From Flavobacteriaceae bacterium (GTDB lineage: Bacteria; Bacteroidota; Bacteroidia; Flavobacteriales; Flavobacteriaceae): DNA of 64,000 bases. Location of the stretch: NCBI GenBank assembly GCA_021648265.1, contig JAKITD010000002.1, forward strand, positions 1 through 64,000, written 5' to 3'. Shown piece by piece: positions 25,779-34,445 of this stretch. The notes below the pieces were generated by a model that was not told the origin of the DNA, ran no database searches, and was given only the letters and a program-made list of their open reading frames with translations. Position 1 is the first letter of the stretch. Every line of letters begins with the position of its first letter. The translations under genes were made by a program, and so were the position numbers.

Positions 25779-26808
25779 ATTTTACTCGAAGCGTAAAAAT
25801 AGGCAATAAAATTCCTATTCCTAAAACAGTTAGACTAATTATTTTTCCAAATACAAAAGTGAGAATCAAGGTAAGAAGAAGTAAATATATTGGAGTGACA
25901 GTGAGAATAATTGCATACCTAAAAGTGGCAATAAATTCATCCTCTTTAATTTTTGGAATCCCTTTTTTTCTCCAAACATAATAAGGAATGAAATAAAAAG
26001 CTTTAACTAAAAAACTAAAAAACGGATAAAATTTTGAGACACTTTTTACTTTCTTTCCAGTATAGGTAAAATCATATTGTAAACATTTATTTACTTCAGT
26101 TGGATTTGTGAAATCTACGTGTAAATTTGTAAGCTTTTCAATTGAAGTGTCATATTCATAAATAGATTCGATATGAGTAGTAAGTTGTTTCATATTTGAA
26201 GTAACATCTTTAGAAAGCTTATTAAAATCAAGCTGATTATCAGTCCAATAATTATTCGCAGAAATATGATTTCCAAAATAAACACTCATTGAATCTCCCC
26301 ATTCTATAGGGTTTTGATAGTTTACTCCAATGGGAACGATAATGATTTCGGTATTGGGATATGTTTGAAGTGTTTCTTCAATAATTCGTAAAAACCCTTT
26401 TTTTAAAGGGCGTACTTTTCTCTTTAAATTATGACTTCCTTCTGGAAAAAGTATGATTGATTTCTTCTTAGAAAGTAATTTAGAACAGAATGTAAATATT
26501 TCTTTGTTTTTCTGAACGGTGTCAACACCATCAATTATTCTATATATTGGAAGCATTTGAAAGCTGTTCAATATCTTGGCAACAATTGGGTTTTTAAAAA
26601 CTGCAGCTTTAGTAAGAAAAAATTTCCCCCTAGTGCTTTTTATAGTAATTAATAAAGGGTCTAATAACGCGTTTTGATGGTTAGATAAGTAAATAACCGC
26701 CTTGTCTTTCGGAATTTTTTCTAAATAAACCACGTCAAACTTTTTGTAATAAAATTTAATTCCAACAGTTAAATAAAACTGTACAATACGTATCCAAAGT
26801 TGCTGCAA
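25777..26808 (-). CDS. Lysophospholipid acyltransferase-like protein
   Basis: A 343-residue PlsC-like acyltransferase. About residues 35-215 form the acyltransferase domain, with YLSNHQNALLDPLLI (an H-x5-D variant of the usual H-x4-D catalytic motif), LPIYRIIDGVDTVQKN, ILFPEGSHNLKRKVRPLKKGF (the FPEG substrate motif) and VPIGVNYQNP. Two or three C-terminal membrane helices follow. It would acylate a lysophospholipid or a similar lipid at the inner membrane. It begins 12 bp after the SBF transporter stop and so ends a long minus-strand operon. Confidence 0.86.
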   Translation of the reverse strand: MQQLWIRIVQFYLTVGIKFYYKKFDVVYLEKIPKDKAVIYLSNHQNALLDPLLITIKSTRGKFFLTKAAVFKNPIVAKILNSFQMLPIYRIIDGVDTVQKNKEIFTFCSKLLSKKKSIILFPEGSHNLKRKVRPLKKGFLRIIEETLQTYPNTEIIIVPIGVNYQNPIEWGDSMSVYFGNHISANNYWTDNQLDFNKLSKDVTSNMKQLTTHIESIYEYDTSIEKLTNLHVDFTNPTEVNKCLQYDFTYTGKKVKSVSKFYPFFSFLVKAFYFIPYYVWRKKGIPKIKEDEFIATFRYAIILTVTPIYLLLLTLILTFVFGKIISLTVLGIGILLPIFTLRVK

Positions 26809-26820
26809 AATAAATGTGTT

Positions 26821-27720
26821 TTAAATCCCTTTTTTAGACCAATAAGTAGCCAATATCAAGCCTGACACGATATGCCAAATTCCCCAGAAAGCAGCTAAAA
26901 GTGCCATTCCTCCCAGACCATCAAAAAAAGTAAAAATTAATAACAATCCCAAACCTGAATTCTGAATTCCTGTTTCGATGGCTAAAGTACGTTTATTTCT
27001 TTTTGAAAGTTTAAAAATACTTGCAATACTATAACCTAGAGTTAGGGCAAGAATGTTATGAACTAGCACTAAAATAAAAACATAATGTATGTGTTTTTTG
27101 AAAATATCTATGTTTTTTGAAAGCGCCAATACAATAAGTAAAAGAAAAAATAAAATAGATCCAATCTTAAAATAAGGAGCAATTTTTAAGGCAATTATAG
27201 GGAAGTGATTTTTCACAAGCATCCCTAAAATTAATGGAACTCCAAGTAACATTGAAATCACTTTAACCAATTCAAAAGGAGATAATGATATCGTGTTAAT
27301 TAACAAGGATGTAGGTTGATAAAGCCCAGACCAAAGCTGAAAATTTAATGGAGTCATTACAATAGCGAGTAGGGTTGCAATTGCTGTTAAACTTACAGAA
27401 AGCGCAGAGTTTCCATTGGCATAATTGGTCATGAAATTTGAAACATTTCCGCCAGGACAAGCAGCAACCATAAACATTCCTAGAGCAATACTCGGACTAG
27501 GCTTTATAAGCAACACTAATAAAAAAGTAAAGGCAGGAAGCACTATAAATTGAGATAAAGCTCCTACTAATACACTTTTCGGACTCCTTATTATTCGTGA
27601 AAAATCAGGCAACGTTATATTTAACGCAACACCAAACATAATTACTGCAAGCGCTAAGTTTAGAAAGAATAAACTTTCCGAATCAAAATTAATATTTATA
27701 GTATCTAATTCTGTTTGCAT
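26821..27720 (-). CDS. SBF/BASS-family transporter
   Basis: A 299-residue membrane protein with about 9-10 helices of the bile acid:sodium symporter superfamily: MFGVALNITLPDF, the crossover motif ACPGGNVSNFMTNYANGNSALSVSLTAIAT and ETGIQNSGLGLLLIFTFF. Bacterial members import organic acids such as keto acids or pantoate; the related ACR3 branch exports arsenite. The features here fit the BASS branch better than ACR3 but do not settle the substrate. It lies between the LpxR-like and acyltransferase genes in one operon. Confidence 0.82.
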   Translation of the reverse strand: MQTELDTININFDSESLFFLNLALAVIMFGVALNITLPDFSRIIRSPKSVLVGALSQFIVLPAFTFLLVLLIKPSPSIALGMFMVAACPGGNVSNFMTNYANGNSALSVSLTAIATLLAIVMTPLNFQLWSGLYQPTSLLINTISLSPFELVKVISMLLGVPLILGMLVKNHFPIIALKIAPYFKIGSILFFLLLIVLALSKNIDIFKKHIHYVFILVLVHNILALTLGYSIASIFKLSKRNKRTLAIETGIQNSGLGLLLIFTFFDGLGGMALLAAFWGIWHIVSGLILATYWSKKGI

Positions 27721-27747
27721 TTTGGTTTTAAAAGTAATGATTAATAA

Positions 27748-28698
27748 TTAAAAATTTCTTGCAAGGGATAATGTAACATACATATGGTTTTCAGTTGTTC
27801 TTGTTTCTGCACCTAAAAAATTATAGAAAAACTTAAAATCATTTCTTCCAACGCGATAATAAATTTCAACATTGTAAATAAAAACATTGCGATAGGGTTT
27901 TACCAAAAATTCGGAAGTATCTCCTAATAAATTCCCTTCTAACATTGTATCGTGAAACACATAACGATAGCCTGCTCTAACTGCAAAGAATAGTTCGTTT
28001 TTTAATTTCCCTAATTGGTTGTAAGCGATTGTGTTTTTCAATTCGTTTCTTTTTCCAAAGTAAAAAACGATATCATTTTGCACATAAATATCTTTTGTTC
28101 CAACGGCAGTAGTAGGACTCAATGCAAAATAAACACTGAAAGGTTTAGGCAATAATTTCCATTCTTTAATATAGTTAACATATAAATTTGCTGTAAAACC
28201 GTTTTTTATTTGCCCTTGCCAAGTTGCTTGTCTTGAGTCTTGTGCAGTGGTAGAATGGAATAAATTTTGAAGCCATTCTGCACCAGACATTGGTCCGGTT
28301 ACACCCAAAGCATAAATAAAATATACCAACCAATCTTCTGAAGAAATAGTATGTTGAAAATTAAGCCCTAAATAACCAGCATAAGGTCGGTCAAATTTAT
28401 TGATATCTGTTTCTACAAGATCTGAAGGAGTATAAATTTCTTGAATAAGCGAGAAGGTATTTTGCCTTTTAAGTTTAGTGCTATCATTATTGTTTATTAG
28501 TCTTCGATAAGTAATAAAATTTCCAGTAGAATAATACCTGTCTGTAAAATGAAGGAAATCATTTTCATGACGAAGTTCAAACTGTTGATTAAAAGTTTTT
28601 TCGGGATTATTATTATCTAAACTATTTTGACCTAGAGAAATAAAAGGAAAAGAAAGTGTAATTACACAAAATATAAAGTATGTAATTATTTTCTTGAT
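27748..28698 (-). CDS. LpxR-like lipid A 3'-O-deacylase (DUF2219); non-ATG start
   Basis: The ORF track shows only 193 residues from an internal TTG at 28329, but the same frame is open to 28698. It encodes about 316 residues starting (M)KKIITYFIFCVITLSFPFISLGQNS, a good signal peptide. The extension holds the LpxR signature: FELRHENDFLHFTDRYYSTG (the Asn-Asp pair and TDRYY of the active site) and DRPYAGYL; the catalytic-His region is LQNLFHSTTAQDSRQATWQGQ. LpxR is an outer-membrane barrel that removes the 3' acyloxyacyl chains of lipid A. No ATG, GTG or TTG occurs before 28329; the codon before KKII is ATC, 9 bp after the upstream stop. It is either an ATC start or a gene with a mutated start. 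Confidence 0.85.
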   Translation of the reverse strand: MKKIITYFIFCVITLSFPFISLGQNSLDNNNPEKTFNQQFELRHENDFLHFTDRYYSTGNFITYRRLINNNDSTKLKRQNTFSLIQEIYTPSDLVETDINKFDRPYAGYLGLNFQHTISSEDWLVYFIYALGVTGPMSGAEWLQNLFHSTTAQDSRQATWQGQIKNGFTANLYVNYIKEWKLLPKPFSVYFALSPTTAVGTKDIYVQNDIVFYFGKRNELKNTIAYNQLGKLKNELFFAVRAGYRYVFHDTMLEGNLLGDTSEFLVKPYRNVFIYNVEIYYRVGRNDFKFFYNFLGAETRTTENHMYVTLSLARNF

Positions 28699-28707
28699 TG
28701 GTTAGGT

Positions 28708-30198
28708 TTAAATTTTACTTGTTAGACTTTTGAAAAATACAAAACCAAATCCTAAAAACAACATTAAATGAAAAGGAAATAATCCAAAGTCACCACCTTG
28801 ATTTCCTACAACAAATGCACTGTACATTCCAAAAGCAAAATAGAGTGTTAGGATTCCTTCAATAATTACGTTTGGCGATATGTTTTTAGTCAAGTATTTG
28901 TTGTCTTTCCAACTTCCTTTTATGGAATCGATATTGAATTTTGGAGTACGAATAAAGTCGCTTTTTTTACCAATATGACCTTCAATTACGGCTATAGAAT
29001 TATGTAAGGAAAAGCCCATTGCCACCGAAAAAAACAAGAAAAACATTCCAATATATTTTAGGAATTGTTTAAAACCTCCACCGTAAATATTTTTATAAGT
29101 AAACCAATAACAAACAAAGAAAATTAATGTGCTTGTCACGAAAAAACTCAAAGCAATAAAATAGAATTTTAAATGCGCATATTCGTTTTTAATGTATAAC
29201 ATCGGGATGCTTAAAACTCCAACAATTAATATATTCAAAAACATCGTACTATTTAGTAAATGCAACAATCCGTGGGTTTTTGTTTTAGCAGAAATATTTT
29301 TGCTTTTCAGAACTTTCCACATCATTTTCTGAAAATTTTCTGCGCCTCCTTTATTCCATCTAAATTGTTGTGATCTGGCAGCACTAATAGCAATTGGAAG
29401 CTCCGCTGGAGTTTCTACATCGACTAAATACTTAAATTTCCAGTTTTTTAATTGGGCACGATAACTTAAATCTAAATCTTCGGTAAGTGTATCGCCTTGC
29501 CAGTTTCCAGCATCCAGAATACATTCTTTACGCCAAACACCCGCGGTTCCGTTGAAGTTTATAAAATGACCTTGACTATTTCTACCTACTTGTTCCAACG
29601 TAAAATGTGCGTCTAATGCAAATGCTTGCACTCTTGTGAGTAATGAAAATTGTCTGTTTAAATGTCCCCAACGAGTTTGAACTACGCCAATTTTAGGGTT
29701 TTTAAAATATGGAATGGTACGTTGTAACCAGTCTTTCTGCGGAAGAAAATCGGCATCAAAAATGACAATAAATTCTCCTTTCGCAATTTTTAAACCTTCT
29801 TTTAAGGCACCAGCTTTAAAGTTTTTACGGTCCTTTCTAGTAACATGCTGAATATCTAAACCCGTTTTTTGAAGCTCCTTAATTTGAAGAGCAGTAGTTT
29901 TAAAAGATTCATCGGTAGAATCGTCTAACACCTGAATCTCTAATTTATCTTTTGGGTATTCAATTTTAGCAATATTATTGAGCAAACGCTCCATTACATA
30001 TTTCTCGTTGTAAACAGGTAGTTGGATGGTAACAAAAGGGATTTCTTCGGTATTGGAAAAGTCTAATAATTCACTTTTATCTGCTTTTTTACTTGCTCTT
30101 AAATAATTAAAAAGCAGGTTCAATTGTGCCAAAGCATACATAAAAATAAGTAGCAGGGAAATTGAATAAACGACAATAATAATGGTTTCTAAAATCAT
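28708..30198 (-). CDS. Cellulose synthase-like GT2 membrane glycosyltransferase
   Basis: A 496-residue processive-type GT2 enzyme: an N-terminal helix, a cytoplasmic GT-A domain (about 45-300) and four or five C-terminal membrane helices. Motifs are QLPVYNEKYVMERLL, VLDDSTDES, the metal-binding DAD in IVIFDADFLPQKDW, the catalytic TLTEDLDLSYRA and QQFRWNKGGAENF (QxxRW). There is no PilZ domain or BcsB partner, so it is more likely a glycolipid or exopolysaccharide synthase than a regulated cellulose synthase. It overlaps the upstream GT2 gene by 4 bp, indicating translational coupling. Confidence 0.9.
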   Translation of the reverse strand: MILETIIIVVYSISLLLIFMYALAQLNLLFNYLRASKKADKSELLDFSNTEEIPFVTIQLPVYNEKYVMERLLNNIAKIEYPKDKLEIQVLDDSTDESFKTTALQIKELQKTGLDIQHVTRKDRKNFKAGALKEGLKIAKGEFIVIFDADFLPQKDWLQRTIPYFKNPKIGVVQTRWGHLNRQFSLLTRVQAFALDAHFTLEQVGRNSQGHFINFNGTAGVWRKECILDAGNWQGDTLTEDLDLSYRAQLKNWKFKYLVDVETPAELPIAISAARSQQFRWNKGGAENFQKMMWKVLKSKNISAKTKTHGLLHLLNSTMFLNILIVGVLSIPMLYIKNEYAHLKFYFIALSFFVTSTLIFFVCYWFTYKNIYGGGFKQFLKYIGMFFLFFSVAMGFSLHNSIAVIEGHIGKKSDFIRTPKFNIDSIKGSWKDNKYLTKNISPNVIIEGILTLYFAFGMYSAFVVGNQGGDFGLFPFHLMLFLGFGFVFFKSLTSKI

Positions 30199-30899
30199 TT
30201 TTTAAATGAATATTTGAATATCCAAAGTAAAATTTTAACGCCTGCAAATATAGCACCTTTTACAGTGCCAGAAACTTTTGAAACACCAATTCTATTTCGA
30301 TAATTCAAAGGGATTTCAATATACGAATACTTCTTTTTTAATGCTTTTAACTGCATCTCTACTGTCCATCCGTATGTTTTGTCTTCCATATTTAGAGCCA
30401 ATAATTTGTCATATTTTATTGCTCTAAAAGGGCCTAAATCTGTAAAAGTAGATTTAAAAAACAGTTTCATTAAGCTAGTTGCTAACCAATTTCCGAAAAT
30501 TTGTGGTTTTGTCATCGACCCTAATTCTCGTAATTCTGAAACTCTTGCTCCAATTACAAAATCGATATCATTTTCAATAATAGGTTGTACAATTTTAGTA
30601 AGTTCTTCGGGGTAATCGCTATAATCGCCATCTAAAAAGACAACGATTTCTGGTTTTGTCCCGAGGCTTCGGGATTGTTCAGAAATGTATTTCATTCCTT
30701 TTAAACAAGCATATCCATAACCTTTTTGTGTTTCGGTAAGAACGGTAGCTCCTGCTTTTTTGGCAACTTTAACAGTATTATCTGAAGAGTTGTTATTCAC
30801 TACAATTATTTCCGAAACTATTTCAGGAATTGCAGCAATTACTAAACCAATGGAAGCTTCTTCATTAAATGCGGGGATGATGACTTTTATTAGTGTCAT
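30195..30899 (-). CDS. GT2 family glycosyltransferase (DPM1/polyprenyl-phosphate type)
   Basis: A 234-residue GT-A enzyme: VIIPAFNEEASIGLVIAAIP, EIIVVNNNSSDNTVKVA, VVFLDGDYSDYPEEL (DxD) and a C-terminal hydrophobic tail (GAIFAGVKILLWIFKYSF). Relatives transfer a sugar from a nucleotide to polyprenyl phosphate or to a lipid. The residues SRSLGT before KPEIVVFLDGD are encoded by a 16-nt hairpin repeat (30659-30674) and look like a small in-frame insertion. It overlaps both its neighbours by 4 bp, in the middle of the operon. Confidence 0.9.
   Translation of the reverse strand: MTLIKVIIPAFNEEASIGLVIAAIPEIVSEIIVVNNNSSDNTVKVAKKAGATVLTETQKGYGYACLKGMKYISEQSRSLGTKPEIVVFLDGDYSDYPEELTKIVQPIIENDIDFVIGARVSELRELGSMTKPQIFGNWLATSLMKLFFKSTFTDLGPFRAIKYDKLLALNMEDKTYGWTVEMQLKALKKKYSYIEIPLNYRNRIGVSKVSGTVKGAIFAGVKILLWIFKYSFKK
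30659..30674. repeat. 16-nt hairpin repeat inside the GT2 gene
   Basis: TCCCGA-GGCT-TCGGGA: a 6-bp stem with a 4-nt loop inside the coding region of 30195-30899. The same design occurs at 53295-53310 (CCCCGA-CACT-TCGGGG) and 41680-41695 (TCCCGA-ATAA-CCGGGA). Confidence 0.7.
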
Positions 30900-31366
30900 A
30901 AAAGATCGGTTAATTTGTTCTCTTTTTTAAACGAATCTATGTCGGCCCATTCTTTTATTTTTATTCCTAATTTATATTTTTCTGCTTTAAAAATTGTATC
31001 ATTTTTATAGTGAAAATGGTATCCGTTTTTTTTACCATTTTCTAATTGGTATTTGTGACAAATATTCCCTTGTTTATCGTAATACAGCCACCAATTTTGT
31101 TTGCGATTATTTTTAAAATACCCTTTGCTTTCTATTTCGCCATTATTATGAAAATAATACCAAAAATTAGATTGTGAAGCCTCTATAAAATGTCCTTTCT
31201 TTTTAACATTTCCATTTGGATAATAAAAAATCCAATAATCAATTTTTTGACTATTCTGGATCCATCCTTCCTCCATTAACACACCATCTTCGAAATGTTT
31301 TTTTTGATATGTTTTTTGGGCAATAATACACGTGGAAAATAATAATATAACAATAAGTGCTTTCAT
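30896..31366 (-). CDS. MORN-repeat variant protein
   Basis: A 156-residue exported protein: signal peptide MKALIVILLFSTCIIAQ, then about five tandem repeats of roughly 22 residues, such as GWIQNSQKIDYWIFYYPNGNVKKKGHF, NFWYYFHNNGEIESKGYFKNNRKQNWWLYYDKQGNI. This is the 'toxin-antitoxin system YwqK / MORN variant' pattern common in Bacteroidota. The function is unknown. It sits between a polyferredoxin membrane protein (adjacent, no gap) and a GT2 enzyme (4-bp overlap) and must be cotranscribed with them. Confidence 0.85.
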   Translation of the reverse strand: MKALIVILLFSTCIIAQKTYQKKHFEDGVLMEEGWIQNSQKIDYWIFYYPNGNVKKKGHFIEASQSNFWYYFHNNGEIESKGYFKNNRKQNWWLYYDKQGNICHKYQLENGKKNGYHFHYKNDTIFKAEKYKLGIKIKEWADIDSFKKENKLTDLL

Positions 31367-32950
31367 CTATTTTTGATTAATTAAAGCTATCAAATCTACG
31401 TCATTTCCTAATAAAATATCATTCGGATTTATACGTCCATTTTCTGGTCCATTTTCTAATTTTAAAACACCTCTCGGGCAAACTGCCGAGCAAATTCCGC
31501 AACCTACACAACTAGCACGAACAATGTTTTCGCCTTTTTGAGCATAGGCACGAACGTCGATTCCCTGTTCGCAATAAGTGGAGCAGTTTCCACAAGAAAT
31601 ACATTGCCCTCCGTTGGTGGTGATTCTAAAACGTGATTTGAAACGTTGTACAATTCCCATATAAGCAGCCAACGGACAGCCAAAACGACACCAAACTCGG
31701 TTTCCGAAAATAGGGTAAAAACCAGTTCCGATTACTCCTGCGAAAATAGCACCTATTAAAAACCCGTAAATATCTTGTATGGTTTGGGTTTTTATTCTCA
31801 ACACTTCTTGACTTCCAGAGAGATACGAATACAAGGTAAATCCTGTCATTATTAATGCGAAAACCAATACGCTATGGATTATATATCTTTCAAAATTCCA
31901 AGCTTTTAAAGATTTATTAGAAAGTTGACGATATGGATCTCCTAAAGTTTCTGCCAATCCGCCACAGCCACAAACCCAAGAACAGTACCATCTTTTTCCG
32001 AAGAAATATACCATAATTGGAACGATGACTAAAGTTAAAACAATTCCCCAAACCAAAACAAATAAACCAAAACCACCACTTGCTAATAGCTGATCTAAAT
32101 TCCATTTGAAAAAGAAATCGTAATCTAAGGGGAAGGCATTTTTAAAGTCATACCAAGGTTTTTCAAACCGAACTAAAATTTCAGGAATTAAAAAAGCAAA
32201 GACAATTTGAAAGAATAATACTGAAGTGGTTCGTGAAATTTGATAGTTATTATGACGGTATTTTATATACATCCGAATTGCCATAACGGTCATTACAGAA
32301 CAATACAGAAAACCATACAAAAACCACTGACTTGCTAAATTTCCACTTAAACTTTCACTAATTGGATCTACAACATAAGTCCAATTTACAATATAATCGG
32401 GTGCAAAATAAAGGAGCAAATAAAAACTTACTAAAAAAACAAAAACCATCCAGCCCAGCCAACTCTTGCCATTGGTGGCAACACTGTGGTAAACACCGTT
32501 GTTTTTAATTCCTTTTGAACCTAATAAAATGACATTGGGAATAATAAAAAGTAAGGCTCCAATAATTCCCAAACCGAAAGTTAGCCACCAAAAAAGTCCT
32601 TTATTTTCTTTAACAATTCCGGCGCCAAATTCTTTGGCTAATTGATAGGAAAAACTATGTGGTTTATCCCAAATTACTTTGCCCCATTCATTATTTTTTT
32701 TATGAATTTCGTTAGCGAAATTTAATGCTGAGGTTACTTTTGAAGAAAATTCAAATGGGTTGGTAAATTCTTCCCCAACCACTGTTTCCTTCATTTGGTC
32801 GATAAATAATTCGCTTTTTATCCCTTTGTTAGCTACAAATTGTTCAAGCCCTGAAGTAGTTACTTGATAGCTGCCTAAAAAAATAAGCGATATAAAAACC
32901 CCCAATCCTACTAAAAATATCCCTAATCCTAATTTCTGAATTGCCTTCAT
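31367..32950 (-). CDS. Membrane 4Fe-4S polyferredoxin (NapH/NosR-like)
   Basis: A 527-residue inner-membrane electron carrier. It has an N-terminal helix, a loop of about 110 residues and then six or more membrane helices carrying the NapH-type cysteine motifs WYCSWVCGCGGLAETLG and CRFGCPLAAYMG. The C-terminal region has two 4Fe-4S sets, CISCGNCSTYCEQG and CVGCGICSAVCPRG. Such proteins pass quinol or ferredoxin electrons to a partner oxidoreductase. The gene upstream (2-bp gap) encodes a FAD-dependent oxidoreductase, a likely partner. No denitrification gene is nearby. Confidence 0.9.
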   Translation of the reverse strand: MKAIQKLGLGIFLVGLGVFISLIFLGSYQVTTSGLEQFVANKGIKSELFIDQMKETVVGEEFTNPFEFSSKVTSALNFANEIHKKNNEWGKVIWDKPHSFSYQLAKEFGAGIVKENKGLFWWLTFGLGIIGALLFIIPNVILLGSKGIKNNGVYHSVATNGKSWLGWMVFVFLVSFYLLLYFAPDYIVNWTYVVDPISESLSGNLASQWFLYGFLYCSVMTVMAIRMYIKYRHNNYQISRTTSVLFFQIVFAFLIPEILVRFEKPWYDFKNAFPLDYDFFFKWNLDQLLASGGFGLFVLVWGIVLTLVIVPIMVYFFGKRWYCSWVCGCGGLAETLGDPYRQLSNKSLKAWNFERYIIHSVLVFALIMTGFTLYSYLSGSQEVLRIKTQTIQDIYGFLIGAIFAGVIGTGFYPIFGNRVWCRFGCPLAAYMGIVQRFKSRFRITTNGGQCISCGNCSTYCEQGIDVRAYAQKGENIVRASCVGCGICSAVCPRGVLKLENGPENGRINPNDILLGNDVDLIALINQK

Positions 32951-32951
32951 A

Positions 32952-34298
32952 TTATGCTTGGAGATTAAAAATTCTTTTCCAACTTTTCTTCTTCAATTGG
33001 ATATTGGTATTGTTTTCTTTGTTGAATTTTGAAACAATTTCCTTTTCATGAAGTTTATAAAATTCAGGATCGAAATTGGCATCGGAAAGGTGTTCTAAAA
33101 CATATTCTATAGGCTGTTTTTTGGTTAAAATTTTATCAAAAAATTCATGTCGCATTCTAATTCCGAAGGTATTAATGCCAATAAATTCGCGAGTATTTTT
33201 ATCGTAGTTAATATGAATACATTTTTTGCCACCTTTATGTTCCCAATAAAAACGAGCTTCATTTTCTTTAGGTTGCGCCCAAACCCAACCGTAAGTTTGG
33301 TATTCCAAATCTAAAAATTTAGCCGAATTAAACCAATGTCCAGGTTTGTATTGGGTACGATTTCCACAAATGGTTTGAGCCAAGGTTTCAGCCATCATTC
33401 TTCCAGTGTACCAAACGGCTTCAATAGGTCTTCGCTGATCAATAGCTTCGTGTTGCTCGGCACAGTCACCAATAGCGTAGATATTTTTAATATTGGTTTC
33501 GAGAAAATGATTCACTTTTATTCCTCTCCCTAATTCGATTCCTGAATCTTTCAGAAAAGAAATATTTGGAGAAACTCCAGCGGTTAAACCTACTACATCA
33601 CACGGGATTTCTTCACCTGTTTCAGCAACAATCACAGCTCGTGCTTTTCCATTTTCATCGGCAAGGATTTCTTTTAAATTGCAGTTTAGTCGTAAGTCAA
33701 TATGGTGTTCTTTAATGTGGCGGTTGATTATTTCAGATTCTTCTGTAGGTAGAACGCCGTTCCAAAAACTAGATTCACGTACTAAAAATGTAACGGGAAT
33801 ATCTCGGCTTCGGAGCATTTCGACCATTTCAATTCCTATTAATCCACCACCAACAATCACTGCACGTTTACAGATTTTATTATTGGGTGCGTATTTTTCG
33901 AGACTCTCTAAATCCTGTTTGTGGTACATTCCCATTACGGCTTCTAAATCTTGTCCAGGCCAGCCAAATTTGTTGGGTTTACTTCCGGTAGCGATGACTA
34001 ATTTGTCATAGTTCATTGTTTTACCGCTGGAAAAAACGAGTTGTTTTTCTTCAGAATTCACCTTTTCAACAAAAGCCTGTTTGAGTTCGATGTTGTTTTT
34101 TTTCCAAAACCAATTTTCATAGGGTTGGGTATGTTCAAACTTCATATGTCCCATATATACATACATTAAAGCTGTACGGGAGAAGAAAAATTCGGATTCT
34201 GTAGAGATAATAGTGATTTTATTAGTCGATAATTTTCTGATATGCCGAGCTGTGGTGACTCCAGAAATTCCATTCCCAATTATGACTATGTGCTTCAT
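32952..34298 (-). CDS. NAD(P)/FAD-dependent pyridine nucleotide-disulfide-type oxidoreductase
   Basis: A 448-residue flavoenzyme. The FAD-binding Rossmann motif is HIVIIGNGISGVTTARHIRK; a second nucleotide-binding fold appears at AVIVGGGLIGIEMVEMLRSR; and NIYAIGDCAEQHE is the FAD-ribityl motif. It resembles the ferredoxin/rubredoxin reductase and nitrite reductase NirB N-terminal group and has no redox-active CxxC pair in the FAD domain. It is the first gene of a minus-strand operon and starts 2 bp before the polyferredoxin gene, so it probably moves electrons between NAD(P)H and that protein. Confidence 0.9.
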   Translation of the reverse strand: MKHIVIIGNGISGVTTARHIRKLSTNKITIISTESEFFFSRTALMYVYMGHMKFEHTQPYENWFWKKNNIELKQAFVEKVNSEEKQLVFSSGKTMNYDKLVIATGSKPNKFGWPGQDLEAVMGMYHKQDLESLEKYAPNNKICKRAVIVGGGLIGIEMVEMLRSRDIPVTFLVRESSFWNGVLPTEESEIINRHIKEHHIDLRLNCNLKEILADENGKARAVIVAETGEEIPCDVVGLTAGVSPNISFLKDSGIELGRGIKVNHFLETNIKNIYAIGDCAEQHEAIDQRRPIEAVWYTGRMMAETLAQTICGNRTQYKPGHWFNSAKFLDLEYQTYGWVWAQPKENEARFYWEHKGGKKCIHINYDKNTREFIGINTFGIRMRHEFFDKILTKKQPIEYVLEHLSDANFDPEFYKLHEKEIVSKFNKENNTNIQLKKKSWKRIFNLQA

Positions 34299-34445
34299 AT
34301 ACTCAATAATTATTTGGTTTTAAGTCGTGAATAAAGATAACAACTTAATATATTACAAAGAAATAATAATAAAAAAGTAATTTATGTTAGTTAACTAACA
34401 TAAATATTAAATTTAGATTTGTTTTTTTGTGTAAAATATATAATT

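Noticed and set aside
26821-27720. ACR3 arsenite exporter
   Set aside because: The protein is in the wider superfamily, but the motifs (ACPGGNVSN, GIQNSGLG) fit the BASS/SBF branch better; arsenite export cannot be claimed.
28708-30198. Bacterial cellulose synthase BcsA
   Set aside because: The GT2 motifs match, but there is no PilZ domain and no bcsB/bcsC/bcsZ genes, so cellulose production is not supported.
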